This document shows, one piece after another, positions 18,985 through 29,282 of a stretch of DNA of 64,000 nt (within the stretch, counting starts at the first letter, position 1; every line of letters begins with the position of its first letter). Both the position numbers and the translations under genes were made by a program. The stretch comes from an uncultured Alphaproteobacteria bacterium (GTDB lineage: Bacteria; Pseudomonadota; Alphaproteobacteria; HIMB59; GCA-002718135). The stretch is taken from contig CACIXR010000007.1 in the NCBI GenBank assembly GCA_902590695.1, positions 20,744 to 84,743 of the forward strand. The letters are read 5' to 3'. The notes beneath the pieces are model-generated. The model ran no database searches, was not told the DNA's origin, and was given only the letters and a program-made list of their open reading frames with translations.

Positions 18985-20145
18985 TTATTTAAACTTAAAT
19001 AAAAAAACAAATCCAGAAGTAAAGACAATAATAGATAGTAAATACATATTTAAACTTAGGGAAAATGTTTCTGCAAGAAAACCAATTGCTGCTGGCATAA
19101 TCATTGTAGAAGATAATCCAATAGTTATCAGATTTGTTACAGTCATAGGAATACTTTCGTTAGACTGCTTAACAGCTTGACGAATAACTATAGGAACCAA
19201 GTTTGCTATAGCAAATCCATAAATACATAAGACTCCTAGTATAATATAAAAATTGTTTGTTAATAAAGACAACAACATTATTGATGCTCCAATCATTACA
19301 AAATGACATCCTACAACTTTTTCAGTAAATAAATTAATTAATGTGTTAGAGAATAAATTAGCTAAAATACCTCCAATACTAAAAAATATTAACCCCATAC
19401 TTGCAAGATAAAAAGGGGCATTTAAATCCTTTGATAGCCATAATGTTGACCAATCCATAATTATACCACCAGAACCAAAAACAAAAAATAATAAGAAGCC
19501 AAATATAAGGACATTTGATTCGGGAATTTTAAATTTTTCACCTTTGCCTTTAAAGTCTAAATTACTAGGTAATCCCAGATGAAGAACTAAAAATGCAACT
19601 AAAATTGAAAAAAAAGATAAAACAAGAAAAAACATAAAAGGCTCCAAGCTATACCACATAATTATACTAGCTAATCCTCCACCGGCAAGAATACCAATGT
19701 TGAAACCCATCGCATAATAAGGAGTAATAATTTTCTTAAAATGCTGTTCAATTAATTGGCAATGTATTCCTCCAATTGGTCCAGAAGCACCCCATCCAAC
19801 TCCAGCTGGAATAAAAGTTAATAAAAAATAAAAATATGAAGGAGATATAATTGATAGTAAAGCTGAAAAAGTAATAAGTGGAAAAGCTACTGACATTACT
19901 GGCTTTGATCCATATTTTGGAACTAATATTCTTCCAGCAATTTGGTTTGATAATACAAAAAAAATCCCAAAAATTAATATTGAAAAACTTAAATCAGATT
20001 CATCAATTGATAACCTATTCATATTCCAAGGGGTAACTCCAAAGTAACATCCTACAACGATCATAGGATAAGTTGATGTTATTATTGATGCTAGAGTTGC
20101 CCTTTTAAATATCTTAGTTTCTTCTAACACAAAAATTATTACCAA
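18985..20145 (-). CDS. MFS transporter
   Basis: ~386 aa, multiple hydrophobic helices with MFS-like organisation. Confidence 0.8.
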   Translation of the reverse strand: MVIIFVLEETKIFKRATLASIITSTYPMIVVGCYFGVTPWNMNRLSIDESDLSFSILIFGIFFVLSNQIAGRILVPKYGSKPVMSVAFPLITFSALLSIISPSYFYFLLTFIPAGVGWGASGPIGGIHCQLIEQHFKKIITPYYAMGFNIGILAGGGLASIIMWYSLEPFMFFLVLSFFSILVAFLVLHLGLPSNLDFKGKGEKFKIPESNVLIFGFLLFFVFGSGGIIMDWSTLWLSKDLNAPFYLASMGLIFFSIGGILANLFSNTLINLFTEKVVGCHFVMIGASIMLLSLLTNNFYIILGVLCIYGFAIANLVPIVIRQAVKQSNESIPMTVTNLITIGLSSTMIMPAAIGFLAETFSLSLNMYLLSIIVFTSGFVFLFKFK

Positions 20146-21122
20146 CGATGATGTACATCATCAAAGAAATATTTTGTGTAGATATCATTTATCTCATCCA
20201 TTAAAGAAGAAATGTCTTTAACTTCACTAGAGGCAGTATTTTGATTTACATGTTCTCTATTTTTTGCACCCGGAATAACAACACTCACAGCTTCATGCAT
20301 TAAAATCCATTTAAGAGATAATTGAGAAAGAGTTATTTCACTTGGAATAATATTTTTAAGTTCTTCAACTGCTTCCAAAGCTTTTGAATAATTGACTCCA
20401 GAGAATGTTTCACCAACATCAAATGCATCACCATTAATATTATAATTTCGATGATCATCAGGAGCAAAGGAAGAATTTTTATCAAATTTTCCTGATAACA
20501 AACCACTAGCAAGAGGTACTCTAGCTATGATTGCTACTTTTTTTTCTTTTGCAATTTTAAATAATCCTTCTGCAGGTTTTTGTCTAAAAATATTAAAGAT
20601 AACTTGAATTGATTTTGTATTAGGATTCTTTATGCATTCTAAAGCTTGATCCACTGTTTCAACACTAAACCCATAATTTTGTATTTTTCCTTTAACTACT
20701 AAATAATCTAACATTTCAAAGGTTTGACCTGATGAATAAACTTCTGTTGGTGGACAATGCATTTGTAAAAGATCAATCGTTTCAATATTTAGATTTAATA
20801 AAGATCGATCTACAAAAGACTCCATTAATTTTTTATCATAATATCCATTTGCAGTGTGAGGATTAATACGTCTACCAGCTTTTGTTGCTACATAAATTCT
20901 CTCAGAAATAGAATTTATAAAATTTCCCACAAATTTTTCACTTCTACCATCACCATAAACATCAGCTGTATCAAAAAAGTTTACTCCATTTTCAAATGAT
21001 GATTTTAATACTTCATTTGCCTTCTCTTCACTTACATTACCCCAATCAGCGCCAATTTGCCAACAGCCTAAACCTATTTCAGATACATTCCAATCAAGAG
21101 AACCAAATTTTCTATATTTCAT
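20139..21122 (-). CDS. Aldo/keto reductase
   Basis: FDTADVYGDGRSEKFVG, ATKAGRR, IDLLQMHCP, VIPGAKNREHVNQN. Confidence 0.92.
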   Translation of the reverse strand: MKYRKFGSLDWNVSEIGLGCWQIGADWGNVSEEKANEVLKSSFENGVNFFDTADVYGDGRSEKFVGNFINSISERIYVATKAGRRINPHTANGYYDKKLMESFVDRSLLNLNIETIDLLQMHCPPTEVYSSGQTFEMLDYLVVKGKIQNYGFSVETVDQALECIKNPNTKSIQVIFNIFRQKPAEGLFKIAKEKKVAIIARVPLASGLLSGKFDKNSSFAPDDHRNYNINGDAFDVGETFSGVNYSKALEAVEELKNIIPSEITLSQLSLKWILMHEAVSVVIPGAKNREHVNQNTASSEVKDISSLMDEINDIYTKYFFDDVHHRW

Positions 21123-21125
21123 ATT

Positions 21126-23288
21126 TTAACTTAGCGTTATTTGATCTGTAACCAAAGTTCCATTTTCAACAACTAAACCAGAACCTCCATTAAGTAATGG
21201 ATTATCATTATCTTCAATTTCAATAATAGTTTTATCATTTATTTGTCCTATTATTTTATTTTTTTGAACAGTCATTTTCATATTATACTCCTTAAAAAAT
21301 TCTACTTCAAAATCTACTTCTTTAAGTGTTGTATAATCATTATTCATCTTGCCTATTCTCAATTTATTATCTCTACAAATTTCTAGAGTGTAGTATTTTT
21401 TAACTCCCTGTGCTCTTGAGACTAGTCCACCGGAGTTACATGACTGTAAAAGAATATTTGAAGAAACTGAATAATCTTTCCATAAATCAGTTCCTGTGAA
21501 TAGAATTTCCCTGCCAATGTTCTGACAAATTCTAAAATTCTTTCCTCTTTCTTCCCATTTATCTAAAGTTTGTACCCAAGCATTTCTCCAGATTTGACCA
21601 TAGTAACCTTCTTTTTTTTCTATACCTCTTTTATAGCTTTCGATGTGCTCAGGTCTTTTAAAGATTTGTTTGGGCTCTCCTTCAAAGGTGGCATAATTAA
21701 GAATAACTTCACCAGATTGATTTTTGTTTGACATTATATCTATCCCAATTTGACCTATAGGGTTCGAATCAGTATTTGGAATTTCCCAAGATATTTCTTT
21801 TTTTTCATTTCTATTTAATTCAAAAATATTTGAAGAAATTTTTTTTAGTTTGTCATCCTCAGCCCAATGCTTAGAAAACAATGCAATTAAAACTTTATGA
21901 GATGAAGTGTTTTCAATTTCAATTTTTAATTTTTGTCCAGAAAAAATTGTGGGACAAGAAATATAATCATAATGGAAAAAGTCTTCTCTCTTTTTCCCCT
22001 CTAATCCAAGAATAACTTCAGGAAAAAAAGTCTCAACATAAACTTCTGAAATTTTATCTTCTGAAAGCTTGTTATAAGAAATCTCAAGAGCTCTTTCACC
22101 TATATTAGATTTATACTCAATGTTACTTATTTTTGTTTCACAAAACTGATCACCATTTCCAATTCTCCATCCTTGTGTTGAATCCTTAATATCAAAATGA
22201 AATTTAGCTCCATTCTTAGGTAATATTTCAGCAAGTCCGTTGATTTTTCTTGTTGTATTTATTATTTTATAAGTTTCTGATAATGCGTCAGTTAGAGTTT
22301 CCCCGCCTGAAGCAGAAGGGCAATATATTATATCATTAATAGGAGACAAATAATCAGGTCCTTTTTTAAGACCATCAATTCCATTTTTTATTCCTAAAAT
22401 ACATCCTACATTTCCAGAATTACAATCTGTATCCCAACCAGCAGTATTAACAATCATCATTGTTTTTTGAAAATCATCATCACCAAACAGTAAAGCCATA
22501 ATTATTAATGCATGATTGGGTACCATATGACAATTACCTAAATATTTATCATAACCATAATTCTCGACAATTTTTTCCCTTGCCTGTTCCCATCCTAAAT
22601 TTCCAGAACTCCACTCTTGGATGTCAGATATTAATTTAAATATTACTGAATTTTTTGGGATAAATTTTTTAGCTTGCTCAACTAGCTTTGTTAAATCATT
22701 TTCTATAAATGCCATTGACTCTAGAGCAGCTACTACTTGAGCACCATAAATCGCTTCTCCATCATGACTGACACTTGCGGCTAGTTTTGCATAATGTGCT
22801 GCTTTTTCTGGATCACCTGGTGAAACCATTGCCCAACCATCAATAAATATTTGAGCACCTATTTGTTCGGCTATAACTTTGCCGTTAGTTTCAATAGATC
22901 CACTTTGTGGTGCGTCTATCCCTTGTTTTAAATTTTGGAAGGCAGTATCTTCTGCCGAATGCCCTTTTCCACCCCACCACAATATTGTTTTATCTTCAAT
23001 AATATTATTTAACCATGTTTTGCCTATATCTTTTGCAGTTATATTACTATTATAGTTACATTCTCTAAAAGCACGTAAAAAAGTAAAGGTACCAGTAATA
23101 TCATCATCGGAGACTGGTAGTGGAAAATCTAATTTATCATTCACATAATAATTAATAGGTCCTAACTCTTTCATTATTCTTTCATATGACCAATTTTCAA
23201 ATGGTCTTCCAAGAAAGACGCCTATAATTTTTCCCAAAACACCTGCATAAACTTTTTCTTCATAATTTTTGTCTAACTTGTAATTCAT
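21126..23288 (-). CDS. ADP-ribosylglycohydrolase-family protein with C-terminal beta-sandwich extension
   Basis: GVLGKIIGVFLGRPFENW, SDDDITGTFTFLRA, VSHDGEAIYGAQVVAALESMAF, TAGWDTDCNSGNVGCILG (metal-binding D residues); about 370-aa C-terminal extension including GGLVSRAQG. Confidence 0.85.
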   Translation of the reverse strand: MNYKLDKNYEEKVYAGVLGKIIGVFLGRPFENWSYERIMKELGPINYYVNDKLDFPLPVSDDDITGTFTFLRAFRECNYNSNITAKDIGKTWLNNIIEDKTILWWGGKGHSAEDTAFQNLKQGIDAPQSGSIETNGKVIAEQIGAQIFIDGWAMVSPGDPEKAAHYAKLAASVSHDGEAIYGAQVVAALESMAFIENDLTKLVEQAKKFIPKNSVIFKLISDIQEWSSGNLGWEQAREKIVENYGYDKYLGNCHMVPNHALIIMALLFGDDDFQKTMMIVNTAGWDTDCNSGNVGCILGIKNGIDGLKKGPDYLSPINDIIYCPSASGGETLTDALSETYKIINTTRKINGLAEILPKNGAKFHFDIKDSTQGWRIGNGDQFCETKISNIEYKSNIGERALEISYNKLSEDKISEVYVETFFPEVILGLEGKKREDFFHYDYISCPTIFSGQKLKIEIENTSSHKVLIALFSKHWAEDDKLKKISSNIFELNRNEKKEISWEIPNTDSNPIGQIGIDIMSNKNQSGEVILNYATFEGEPKQIFKRPEHIESYKRGIEKKEGYYGQIWRNAWVQTLDKWEERGKNFRICQNIGREILFTGTDLWKDYSVSSNILLQSCNSGGLVSRAQGVKKYYTLEICRDNKLRIGKMNNDYTTLKEVDFEVEFFKEYNMKMTVQKNKIIGQINDKTIIEIEDNDNPLLNGGSGLVVENGTLVTDQITLS

Positions 23289-24137
23289 TTAACCTTTTAA
23301 TCCTCCACTAGTTAACCCAGAAATAAATCTCCTCTGAAATAGCATAAAAAGAATTGCTACTGGCGCAACCATCATTATTGCTGATGCACTTTGCAGTGCG
23401 TAATTATTTTCAAACCTCCACTGAAATGCAAATAATATAGTAGCCATAGGTTTAAAACCTTCTTCACTAATAAAAGTTAAAGCAAATAAAAATTCATTCC
23501 AGACTGCCAGAGCTATAATCAATCCTGCAGTCAAAATAACTGGCCATGAAAGAGGTAGCGCAACTTTAAAAAAAAGTTGAAAAGTATTAGCTCCATCTAG
23601 TCGTGCAGCCTCAAATAGCTCATCAGGCAATCTAATCATATAAGATCTAATTAAGAAAGTTGCAAATGGTGCATTTAAAGCTGTGTAGATTATAACCAAT
23701 CCTATATGTGTATTTAAAAGATGTATCTCCTTCCATAATAAGAACAAAGGCACGATATAAAGTTGTGCAGGAATACTTATACCAACTAAAAGATAGACAG
23801 CAATTATTGCAGAGCCTTTAGGGTTTAACTTTGCAAGACTAAATCCAGCTGCTAGTGAAACAGCAAGACACAAAAATACTGATCCAACAACTAACTTTAA
23901 AGAATTAAAAAAAACTTTGGCATATTCTCCCTTAACCCAAGCTTCACTAAAATTTTCAAATCTTATTTCACTTGGAGGTCCAAGTGGATTGACGCCAAAC
24001 TCCATTTGAGGTTTAATTGAGTTAAATAAAAGAACTGCTAGAGGCAGTATAGCTATCAAAGCAAATATAATTAGTATTATATAATTGGAGATTACTTCTC
24101 TTCTTCTATATTTTGCAACTATCATTAGATATCCCAA
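23289..24137 (-). CDS. Carbohydrate ABC transporter permease (MalG-type)
   Basis: DELFEAARLDGANTFQLFFKVALPLSWPVILTAGLIIALAVWNEFLFAL EAA loop. Confidence 0.92.
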   Translation of the reverse strand: MGYLMIVAKYRRREVISNYIILIIFALIAILPLAVLLFNSIKPQMEFGVNPLGPPSEIRFENFSEAWVKGEYAKVFFNSLKLVVGSVFLCLAVSLAAGFSLAKLNPKGSAIIAVYLLVGISIPAQLYIVPLFLLWKEIHLLNTHIGLVIIYTALNAPFATFLIRSYMIRLPDELFEAARLDGANTFQLFFKVALPLSWPVILTAGLIIALAVWNEFLFALTFISEEGFKPMATILFAFQWRFENNYALQSASAIMMVAPVAILFMLFQRRFISGLTSGGLKG

Positions 24138-25009
24138 CCGGCTCTTCTAAAAAGACCAAACATCGCAACTATAATCATAACATAAAAAAACATTAATGTG
24201 CCTATTGCTGAAGAGTACCCTACATCAAATCTCTCAAATGCTTGAGAATACATATAGTTTGCTATTACTTCTGAGCTGTATGCGGGACCCCCTCCCGTTA
24301 AAATATAAACATAATCAAATACTGGAACAGACCAAATAATTATTATCATTATACTAAAAACAAATACTGGTCTTATCATTGGTAAAGTTATGTATCTAAA
24401 TTTTTGAAATTTTGTTGCTCCCTCAATATCTGCTGCTTCATAGAGATGATTATCTACTTGATACATCCCTGTTAAATATATAACAACAAGGAAACCCCAA
24501 AAGTGCCAACCATCAACAAATGCTACTGCAAATAAAGATGTAGATTTTGTTGTAAACGGAGATACTGCTAAAAATTCCCATCCGATCCTTTCAAAAAAAC
24601 CGCCAAGACCATGAATAGGGTGAAATAAATATTTCCAAATCTGACAATTGATTACACTTGCAAGCATGTAAGGAAAAAAAAATGCAAGTCGAAAAAACAT
24701 TTGTCCTCTTTTAATTCCTGTAAGTAGATATGCACAAGTTAATGCAATTCCAACTGGAACAGTTAGAAAAGCAATTGTCCAAATTACATTGTTAATAATT
24801 GCTTTTTTAAGATATCTATCATCAAACAATTCTATAAAATTTTCAAAACCAATATAGTTTATTTCACCAAGTCCTCTCCAGTCTGTTAAACATAAAGCTA
24901 AACTTGCAAGTGATGGTATACCAATTACAAACAAATGTATAAATGCAACGGGAAAGACAAAATACCAAGCAACAAAACTTTTATTAAAAAAAATTTTCAT
25001 TTTAAACAC
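24125..25009 (-). CDS. Carbohydrate ABC transporter permease (MalF-type)
   Basis: LYEAADIEGATKFQKFRYITLPMIRPVFVFSIMIIIIW EAA loop. Confidence 0.92.
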   Translation of the reverse strand: MFKMKIFFNKSFVAWYFVFPVAFIHLFVIGIPSLASLALCLTDWRGLGEINYIGFENFIELFDDRYLKKAIINNVIWTIAFLTVPVGIALTCAYLLTGIKRGQMFFRLAFFFPYMLASVINCQIWKYLFHPIHGLGGFFERIGWEFLAVSPFTTKSTSLFAVAFVDGWHFWGFLVVIYLTGMYQVDNHLYEAADIEGATKFQKFRYITLPMIRPVFVFSIMIIIIWSVPVFDYVYILTGGGPAYSSEVIANYMYSQAFERFDVGYSSAIGTLMFFYVMIIVAMFGLFRRAGWDI

Positions 25010-25034
25010 AGTGAAGCTTAAAAAAGCTTCACTG
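25009..25034 (-). terminator. Hairpin between solute-binding protein gene and downstream permease genes
   Basis: CAGTGAAGCTT-aaaa-AAGCTTCACTG perfect 11-bp stem. Confidence 0.75.
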
Positions 25035-25047
25035 TTTTATATTTACT

Positions 25048-26376
25048 TTAGTTTCTTAATGGAACGGGTAAAGTGTCGCCATTTTTTCTAGCTTTATCCC
25101 ACATTTTTTGATGATCATATAAAAAATCCTCAACTGAGATATCGCCAGCCCATACAACTTCCATATCTTTCCAAATATGAACACCAGGGTCAGCAGGCCA
25201 AAAAGTCCAAGTACAATATCCATAATTACCTTCGCCGGTAATTCTTGCATATTCGCTTAGATAATCTTGAACTTGAGGAGCAATATCAGTTGGAATATCA
25301 CTGCTAGATAGAGTTAATGGAACTACCATTTCTCCAAATTCAAAGTCTTTAGCAATATCAAGAACTTTGTCTTTGTTACTCATTATCCAGTTTAAAACAT
25401 CTATCGCACCATCTTTATTTTTACCATTTGCATTAACTGACATAGTTGTACCAATTGCGATCATAAAATTAGGATCTGGAGATTGCGAAGATAGAGATGG
25501 AAGTGGAGCCCAACCCCATTCATCATCGCTCGCACCAATACCTAATTGTGTTGCTTGAAAAGTCCAAGTACCAATTGTCATCATAGCTGCACCTCTATTA
25601 GCAAATTGAGCATGGAAATCATCCCATCCAATAGCATAATAATTTTCTAGGCTTCCAGACCAATATCCCTCGTCAACCATATGTTTTTTAAGTAATTCAA
25701 GAGCTTCAACAAAAACAGGATCTGTCCATTCTCTTTCACCAATTATTGCTTCATATACAGCTTGAGGACCTGCATAGTTATTTAAATAAATTCCTACAAG
25801 GTGCTCATGAGTTGGTTGCCATCCATCTGATCCATAAGAAAAAACATTCATCCCTTTTGCTTTAATTTTTCCTGCAACATCTTCTAGTTCTTCCAGTGTT
25901 GTTGGCACTTTCCAATTATTTTCTTCAAATAAAGTTTTATTATAAAGCATAACCATTGATTCATGAGTTTTTGGAATTGCGTATAAACTTCCTTCGAAAA
26001 CTCCTGAACTATAAGCCCAAGGTATCATCTTGTCTTTCCAGCCAAATTCTGCAGCGTATGAATCTAAATTTTCTAACATACCAGCTGCATGATACTCTTT
26101 TACATAAGATGGACCAGGAGTCTCGACGATATCAGGACCCATACCACCAATCATAGCAGTTCTCATTGAAGTTAATCTTGTTTCATTATCTTCAAATTCG
26201 ATAACGAGTTCGTAATTGCCTTGAGAATTGTTATAAGCATTTTGTAATTTTTCAATCATTATTGGATCTCTATCTGCATTTGATTCCATTGACCAAGTTA
26301 CTTTGGTTTTTGCTAGCGCAGAATAAGATGTAGATAAAATAATTAAAGATACAAAACTAATTAATGTTCTAATCAT
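25048..26376 (-). CDS. Extracellular solute-binding protein family 1 (sugar ABC transporter)
   Basis: Signal peptide MIRTLISFVSLIILSTSYSALAK; body SBP_bac_1-like. Start set at ATG 26376 behind GGAGG rather than 26421. Confidence 0.9.
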   Translation of the reverse strand: MIRTLISFVSLIILSTSYSALAKTKVTWSMESNADRDPIMIEKLQNAYNNSQGNYELVIEFEDNETRLTSMRTAMIGGMGPDIVETPGPSYVKEYHAAGMLENLDSYAAEFGWKDKMIPWAYSSGVFEGSLYAIPKTHESMVMLYNKTLFEENNWKVPTTLEELEDVAGKIKAKGMNVFSYGSDGWQPTHEHLVGIYLNNYAGPQAVYEAIIGEREWTDPVFVEALELLKKHMVDEGYWSGSLENYYAIGWDDFHAQFANRGAAMMTIGTWTFQATQLGIGASDDEWGWAPLPSLSSQSPDPNFMIAIGTTMSVNANGKNKDGAIDVLNWIMSNKDKVLDIAKDFEFGEMVVPLTLSSSDIPTDIAPQVQDYLSEYARITGEGNYGYCTWTFWPADPGVHIWKDMEVVWAGDISVEDFLYDHQKMWDKARKNGDTLPVPLRN

Positions 26377-26537
26377 AATTCCTCCATTTAATAATATTAC
26401 ATTAAAGAATTTTAAAATCACTGCAAGTTGATTATATTTAGTAGGGCAAAATACCTCTAAAGTTTGAGAATTATGTATTTACGAGTTAATTTTAATAGTA
26501 ATTATATTTAAATATAATAATAATAATAATAATTTTT

Positions 26538-27326
26538 ATGAAAAACACACTCTTTGACATTTGGGAAAGAAATGAAGCTTCTATAAATGCATGGCTATCA
26601 ATTCCTAATTCATTTACAGCAGAAGCGTTTGGAAAAATGGGATGGGATTCTGTTACAATTGATATGCAACATGGTCAAAATGACTATTCAACTGCTATTT
26701 CGATGGTTCAGGGATTATCAAATAGTAACGCAGTTCCAATGACAAGAGTTCCATGGAACGAACCTGGTATTATTATGAAAATGTTAGATTTAGGTGTTCA
26801 AGGAATTATTGCGCCAATGATTAATACAAAAGAGGACTGTGAAAAATTTGTTTCATATTGTTATTATCCTCCAATAGGTCAAAGAAGTTTTGGTCCAATG
26901 AGGGCTCAAGTAGTTTATGGTTCAGATTACTATCAACATGCAAATGATAATATTGTAAGTTTGGCAATGATCGAAACTAAACAAGCAGTAGAAAATTTAG
27001 AGGCTATTCTTTCGGTTCCAAACTTAACTGGTATTTATATTGGACCTGCAGATATGAGTTCATCTTATGGTTTACCACCTAAATTTGATGTTCGAGAAGA
27101 TCCAGTATTTTCAAATATTAAAATGATTGCAAAAAAAGCAAAAGAAAAAAGAAAAATTGCTGGTATTCATAATGGGTCGGTTAAGTATATGAAAGAAATG
27201 ATGGAATACGGTTTTCAATTTACCACCTTACTTTCTGATTTTAGAATGATGACATCACATGCTGAAAGCTTATTAAAAGAATTGAAAGATGTAGATACTG
27301 AATCTGATATTACTAGCGCTTATTAA
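26538..27326 (+). CDS. HpcH/HpaI-family aldolase (2-keto-3-deoxy acid aldolase-like)
   Basis: WDSVTIDMQHGQNDY, MTRVPWNEPGIIMKMLDLGVQGIIAPMINTKEDCEKFV, YIGPADMSSSYG. Confidence 0.9.
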   Translation: MKNTLFDIWERNEASINAWLSIPNSFTAEAFGKMGWDSVTIDMQHGQNDYSTAISMVQGLSNSNAVPMTRVPWNEPGIIMKMLDLGVQGIIAPMINTKEDCEKFVSYCYYPPIGQRSFGPMRAQVVYGSDYYQHANDNIVSLAMIETKQAVENLEAILSVPNLTGIYIGPADMSSSYGLPPKFDVREDPVFSNIKMIAKKAKEKRKIAGIHNGSVKYMKEMMEYGFQFTTLLSDFRMMTSHAESLLKELKDVDTESDITSAY

Positions 27327-27333
27327 TTGTCGC

Positions 27334-29148
27334 TTAATTACTAACTAGATCCTCTTCCATTTTAATTAATTCAAACCATCTATTCTCTTTTGTATTGAGA
27401 TCACTATTAAGAACTTCCATTTTGGAAGTTATTTCTTGATAACGTTCAAAATTTTCCAAATATAAGTTTGTATCCTTCAATTCATTTTTAATATTTTCTA
27501 ATTCTTGTTGAATATTTTTTATTTGGTTTGGTAATTGCTCTAATTCATATTGAAACTTATATGATAGTTTAGCTTTAGAATTTTTTAATCTGTTATTTTC
27601 TGAATGTGATTTTTTAGTTTCTTTATTTTTAGCAACATGTTGATTTTCAGATTTTAAAAAATCACTATATCCTCCAAAAAATAATGATACATTGCCATCC
27701 TCTTTAAAATGTAAAATTTTGTTTACCGTTTGATCTAAAAAGTCTCGGTCATGGGATACTATTAATAACGTTCCATTATAATTGGATAGCATTTCAGTTA
27801 ATAAATCTAGCGTTTCTAAATCTAGGTCATTTGTTGGCTCATCTAAAATAAGTCCAGTTTTCGGATTAGCTAATACTTTTGCCAATAGTAATCTATTTTG
27901 CTCTCCTCCTGATAATGTTTGTATCGTATGGTTAACATTTTTAGGATCAAACTGAAAATCTTTTACATAGCTACAGACATGTCTATCTCTTCCCTGAACT
28001 TTTAAATAGTCTCCACCAGAGGGCACTAAAATATCTTTAATAGATTTTCTTCCGTTAAGGTCATTACGCATCTGATCAAAATAAGAAAATTCTAAATTTT
28101 TTTTCAACTTAATTTTACCCTTAGTAATTTTTATTTCATTTAGAATTGTACGTAGAAAAGTTGATTTACCACTCCCATTATTACCTAAAAGACCAATACG
28201 ATCATTTTTTGAAATTTTAATGGATAAATTTTTAAAAACAAATTCACTTTGATTTGGATATTTCACAAAAACTTCTTGAAGTTCAGCAATAAATTTAGAT
28301 TGATCGGTAGATTTTTTAGAAACTTGAGGTCTTAAAGATTTAATTGCACTTCTGTAAGATGCTTCATCCTTTTCTAATTGCGCTTTTAATTCTTTTGCTC
28401 TTTTTAATCTTTTTTCATTTCGCTTAACTCGGGCCTTTACACCTTTATTTGCCCACTCAAGTTCAATATTAACAAATTGCTTTCTATTTCTTAATTCTCT
28501 ATATTCTTGATCGAGTAACTCCTCTGACCATTTATCAAAATCCTTAAATCCTCTTGGGCTTACCCGTAATTTTCCTCTATCTATCCAAAAAACTTTATTC
28601 GTAAAATTACTGAGAAAAGTTCTATCATGACTGACACATATAATTGTCTTATTTAAATTGCGTAAATAACTTTCTAGCCATTCGATGCATTGCAAATCTA
28701 GATGATTGGTTGGCTCATCTAGTAACAAAACATCGGAGTCTTTTAATAAAGATCGAATTAAATAAACTTTTCTTTTTTGACCTCCTGAAAGATCTTCAAC
28801 ATTAGCAAATTTGTCTAAATTGAGTTTATTACAAAATATATCAACAAAATGTTTATTTTGTTCATTAAGTAAGTCTGAAAAATTCTCTTCAATGGTTTTA
28901 TTATCTAGTTTTTCAAATTTTTGATTAAAATATCCAACTTTAAGATCAGGGTAATTCCATAATTCTCCTGCATCTAAATCTTGATCACCATAAATAGTTT
29001 TCATTAAGGTAGTTTTTCCAACACCATTCTTACCAACTAGCGCGATCATATCGCCCTTGTGTAAATTTAGATTTAAATCTTGAAAAATTACCTTTTTTCC
29101 AAATTTAATTTCTACTTCTCTAAGAGAAAATAATAAATCACTTACCAC
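27334..29148 (-). CDS. ABC-F family ATPase (Uup-like)
   Basis: Two ATPase cassettes: GKNGVGKTTLMKT / LSGGQKRKVYLIRSLL / LLLDEPTNHLDL and GNNGSGKSTFLRT / LSGGEQNRLLLAKVL / LILDEPTNDLDL; C-terminal coiled coil. Confidence 0.93.
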   Translation of the reverse strand: MVSDLLFSLREVEIKFGKKVIFQDLNLNLHKGDMIALVGKNGVGKTTLMKTIYGDQDLDAGELWNYPDLKVGYFNQKFEKLDNKTIEENFSDLLNEQNKHFVDIFCNKLNLDKFANVEDLSGGQKRKVYLIRSLLKDSDVLLLDEPTNHLDLQCIEWLESYLRNLNKTIICVSHDRTFLSNFTNKVFWIDRGKLRVSPRGFKDFDKWSEELLDQEYRELRNRKQFVNIELEWANKGVKARVKRNEKRLKRAKELKAQLEKDEASYRSAIKSLRPQVSKKSTDQSKFIAELQEVFVKYPNQSEFVFKNLSIKISKNDRIGLLGNNGSGKSTFLRTILNEIKITKGKIKLKKNLEFSYFDQMRNDLNGRKSIKDILVPSGGDYLKVQGRDRHVCSYVKDFQFDPKNVNHTIQTLSGGEQNRLLLAKVLANPKTGLILDEPTNDLDLETLDLLTEMLSNYNGTLLIVSHDRDFLDQTVNKILHFKEDGNVSLFFGGYSDFLKSENQHVAKNKETKKSHSENNRLKNSKAKLSYKFQYELEQLPNQIKNIQQELENIKNELKDTNLYLENFERYQEITSKMEVLNSDLNTKENRWFELIKMEEDLVSN

Positions 29149-29159
29149 GAATTAAAGTC

Positions 29160-29276
29160 TTATATAATTTTGTAATAGACAACAATAAAATCAAGAATCA
29201 TGAATATAACAAACAGTATTGCCACTCTAGTTAAAGACCATTGACCTTTAGGAAAAATAAAATTTAAAAATTTCAT
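29160..29276 (-). CDS. Putative 38-aa single-TM protein
   Basis: Manual translation MKFLNFIFPKGQWSLTRVAILFVIFMILDFIVVYYKII*; fills the gap between two co-directional genes; not in ORF track. Confidence 0.35.
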   Translation of the reverse strand: MKFLNFIFPKGQWSLTRVAILFVIFMILDFIVVYYKII

Positions 29277-29282
29277 AATATT

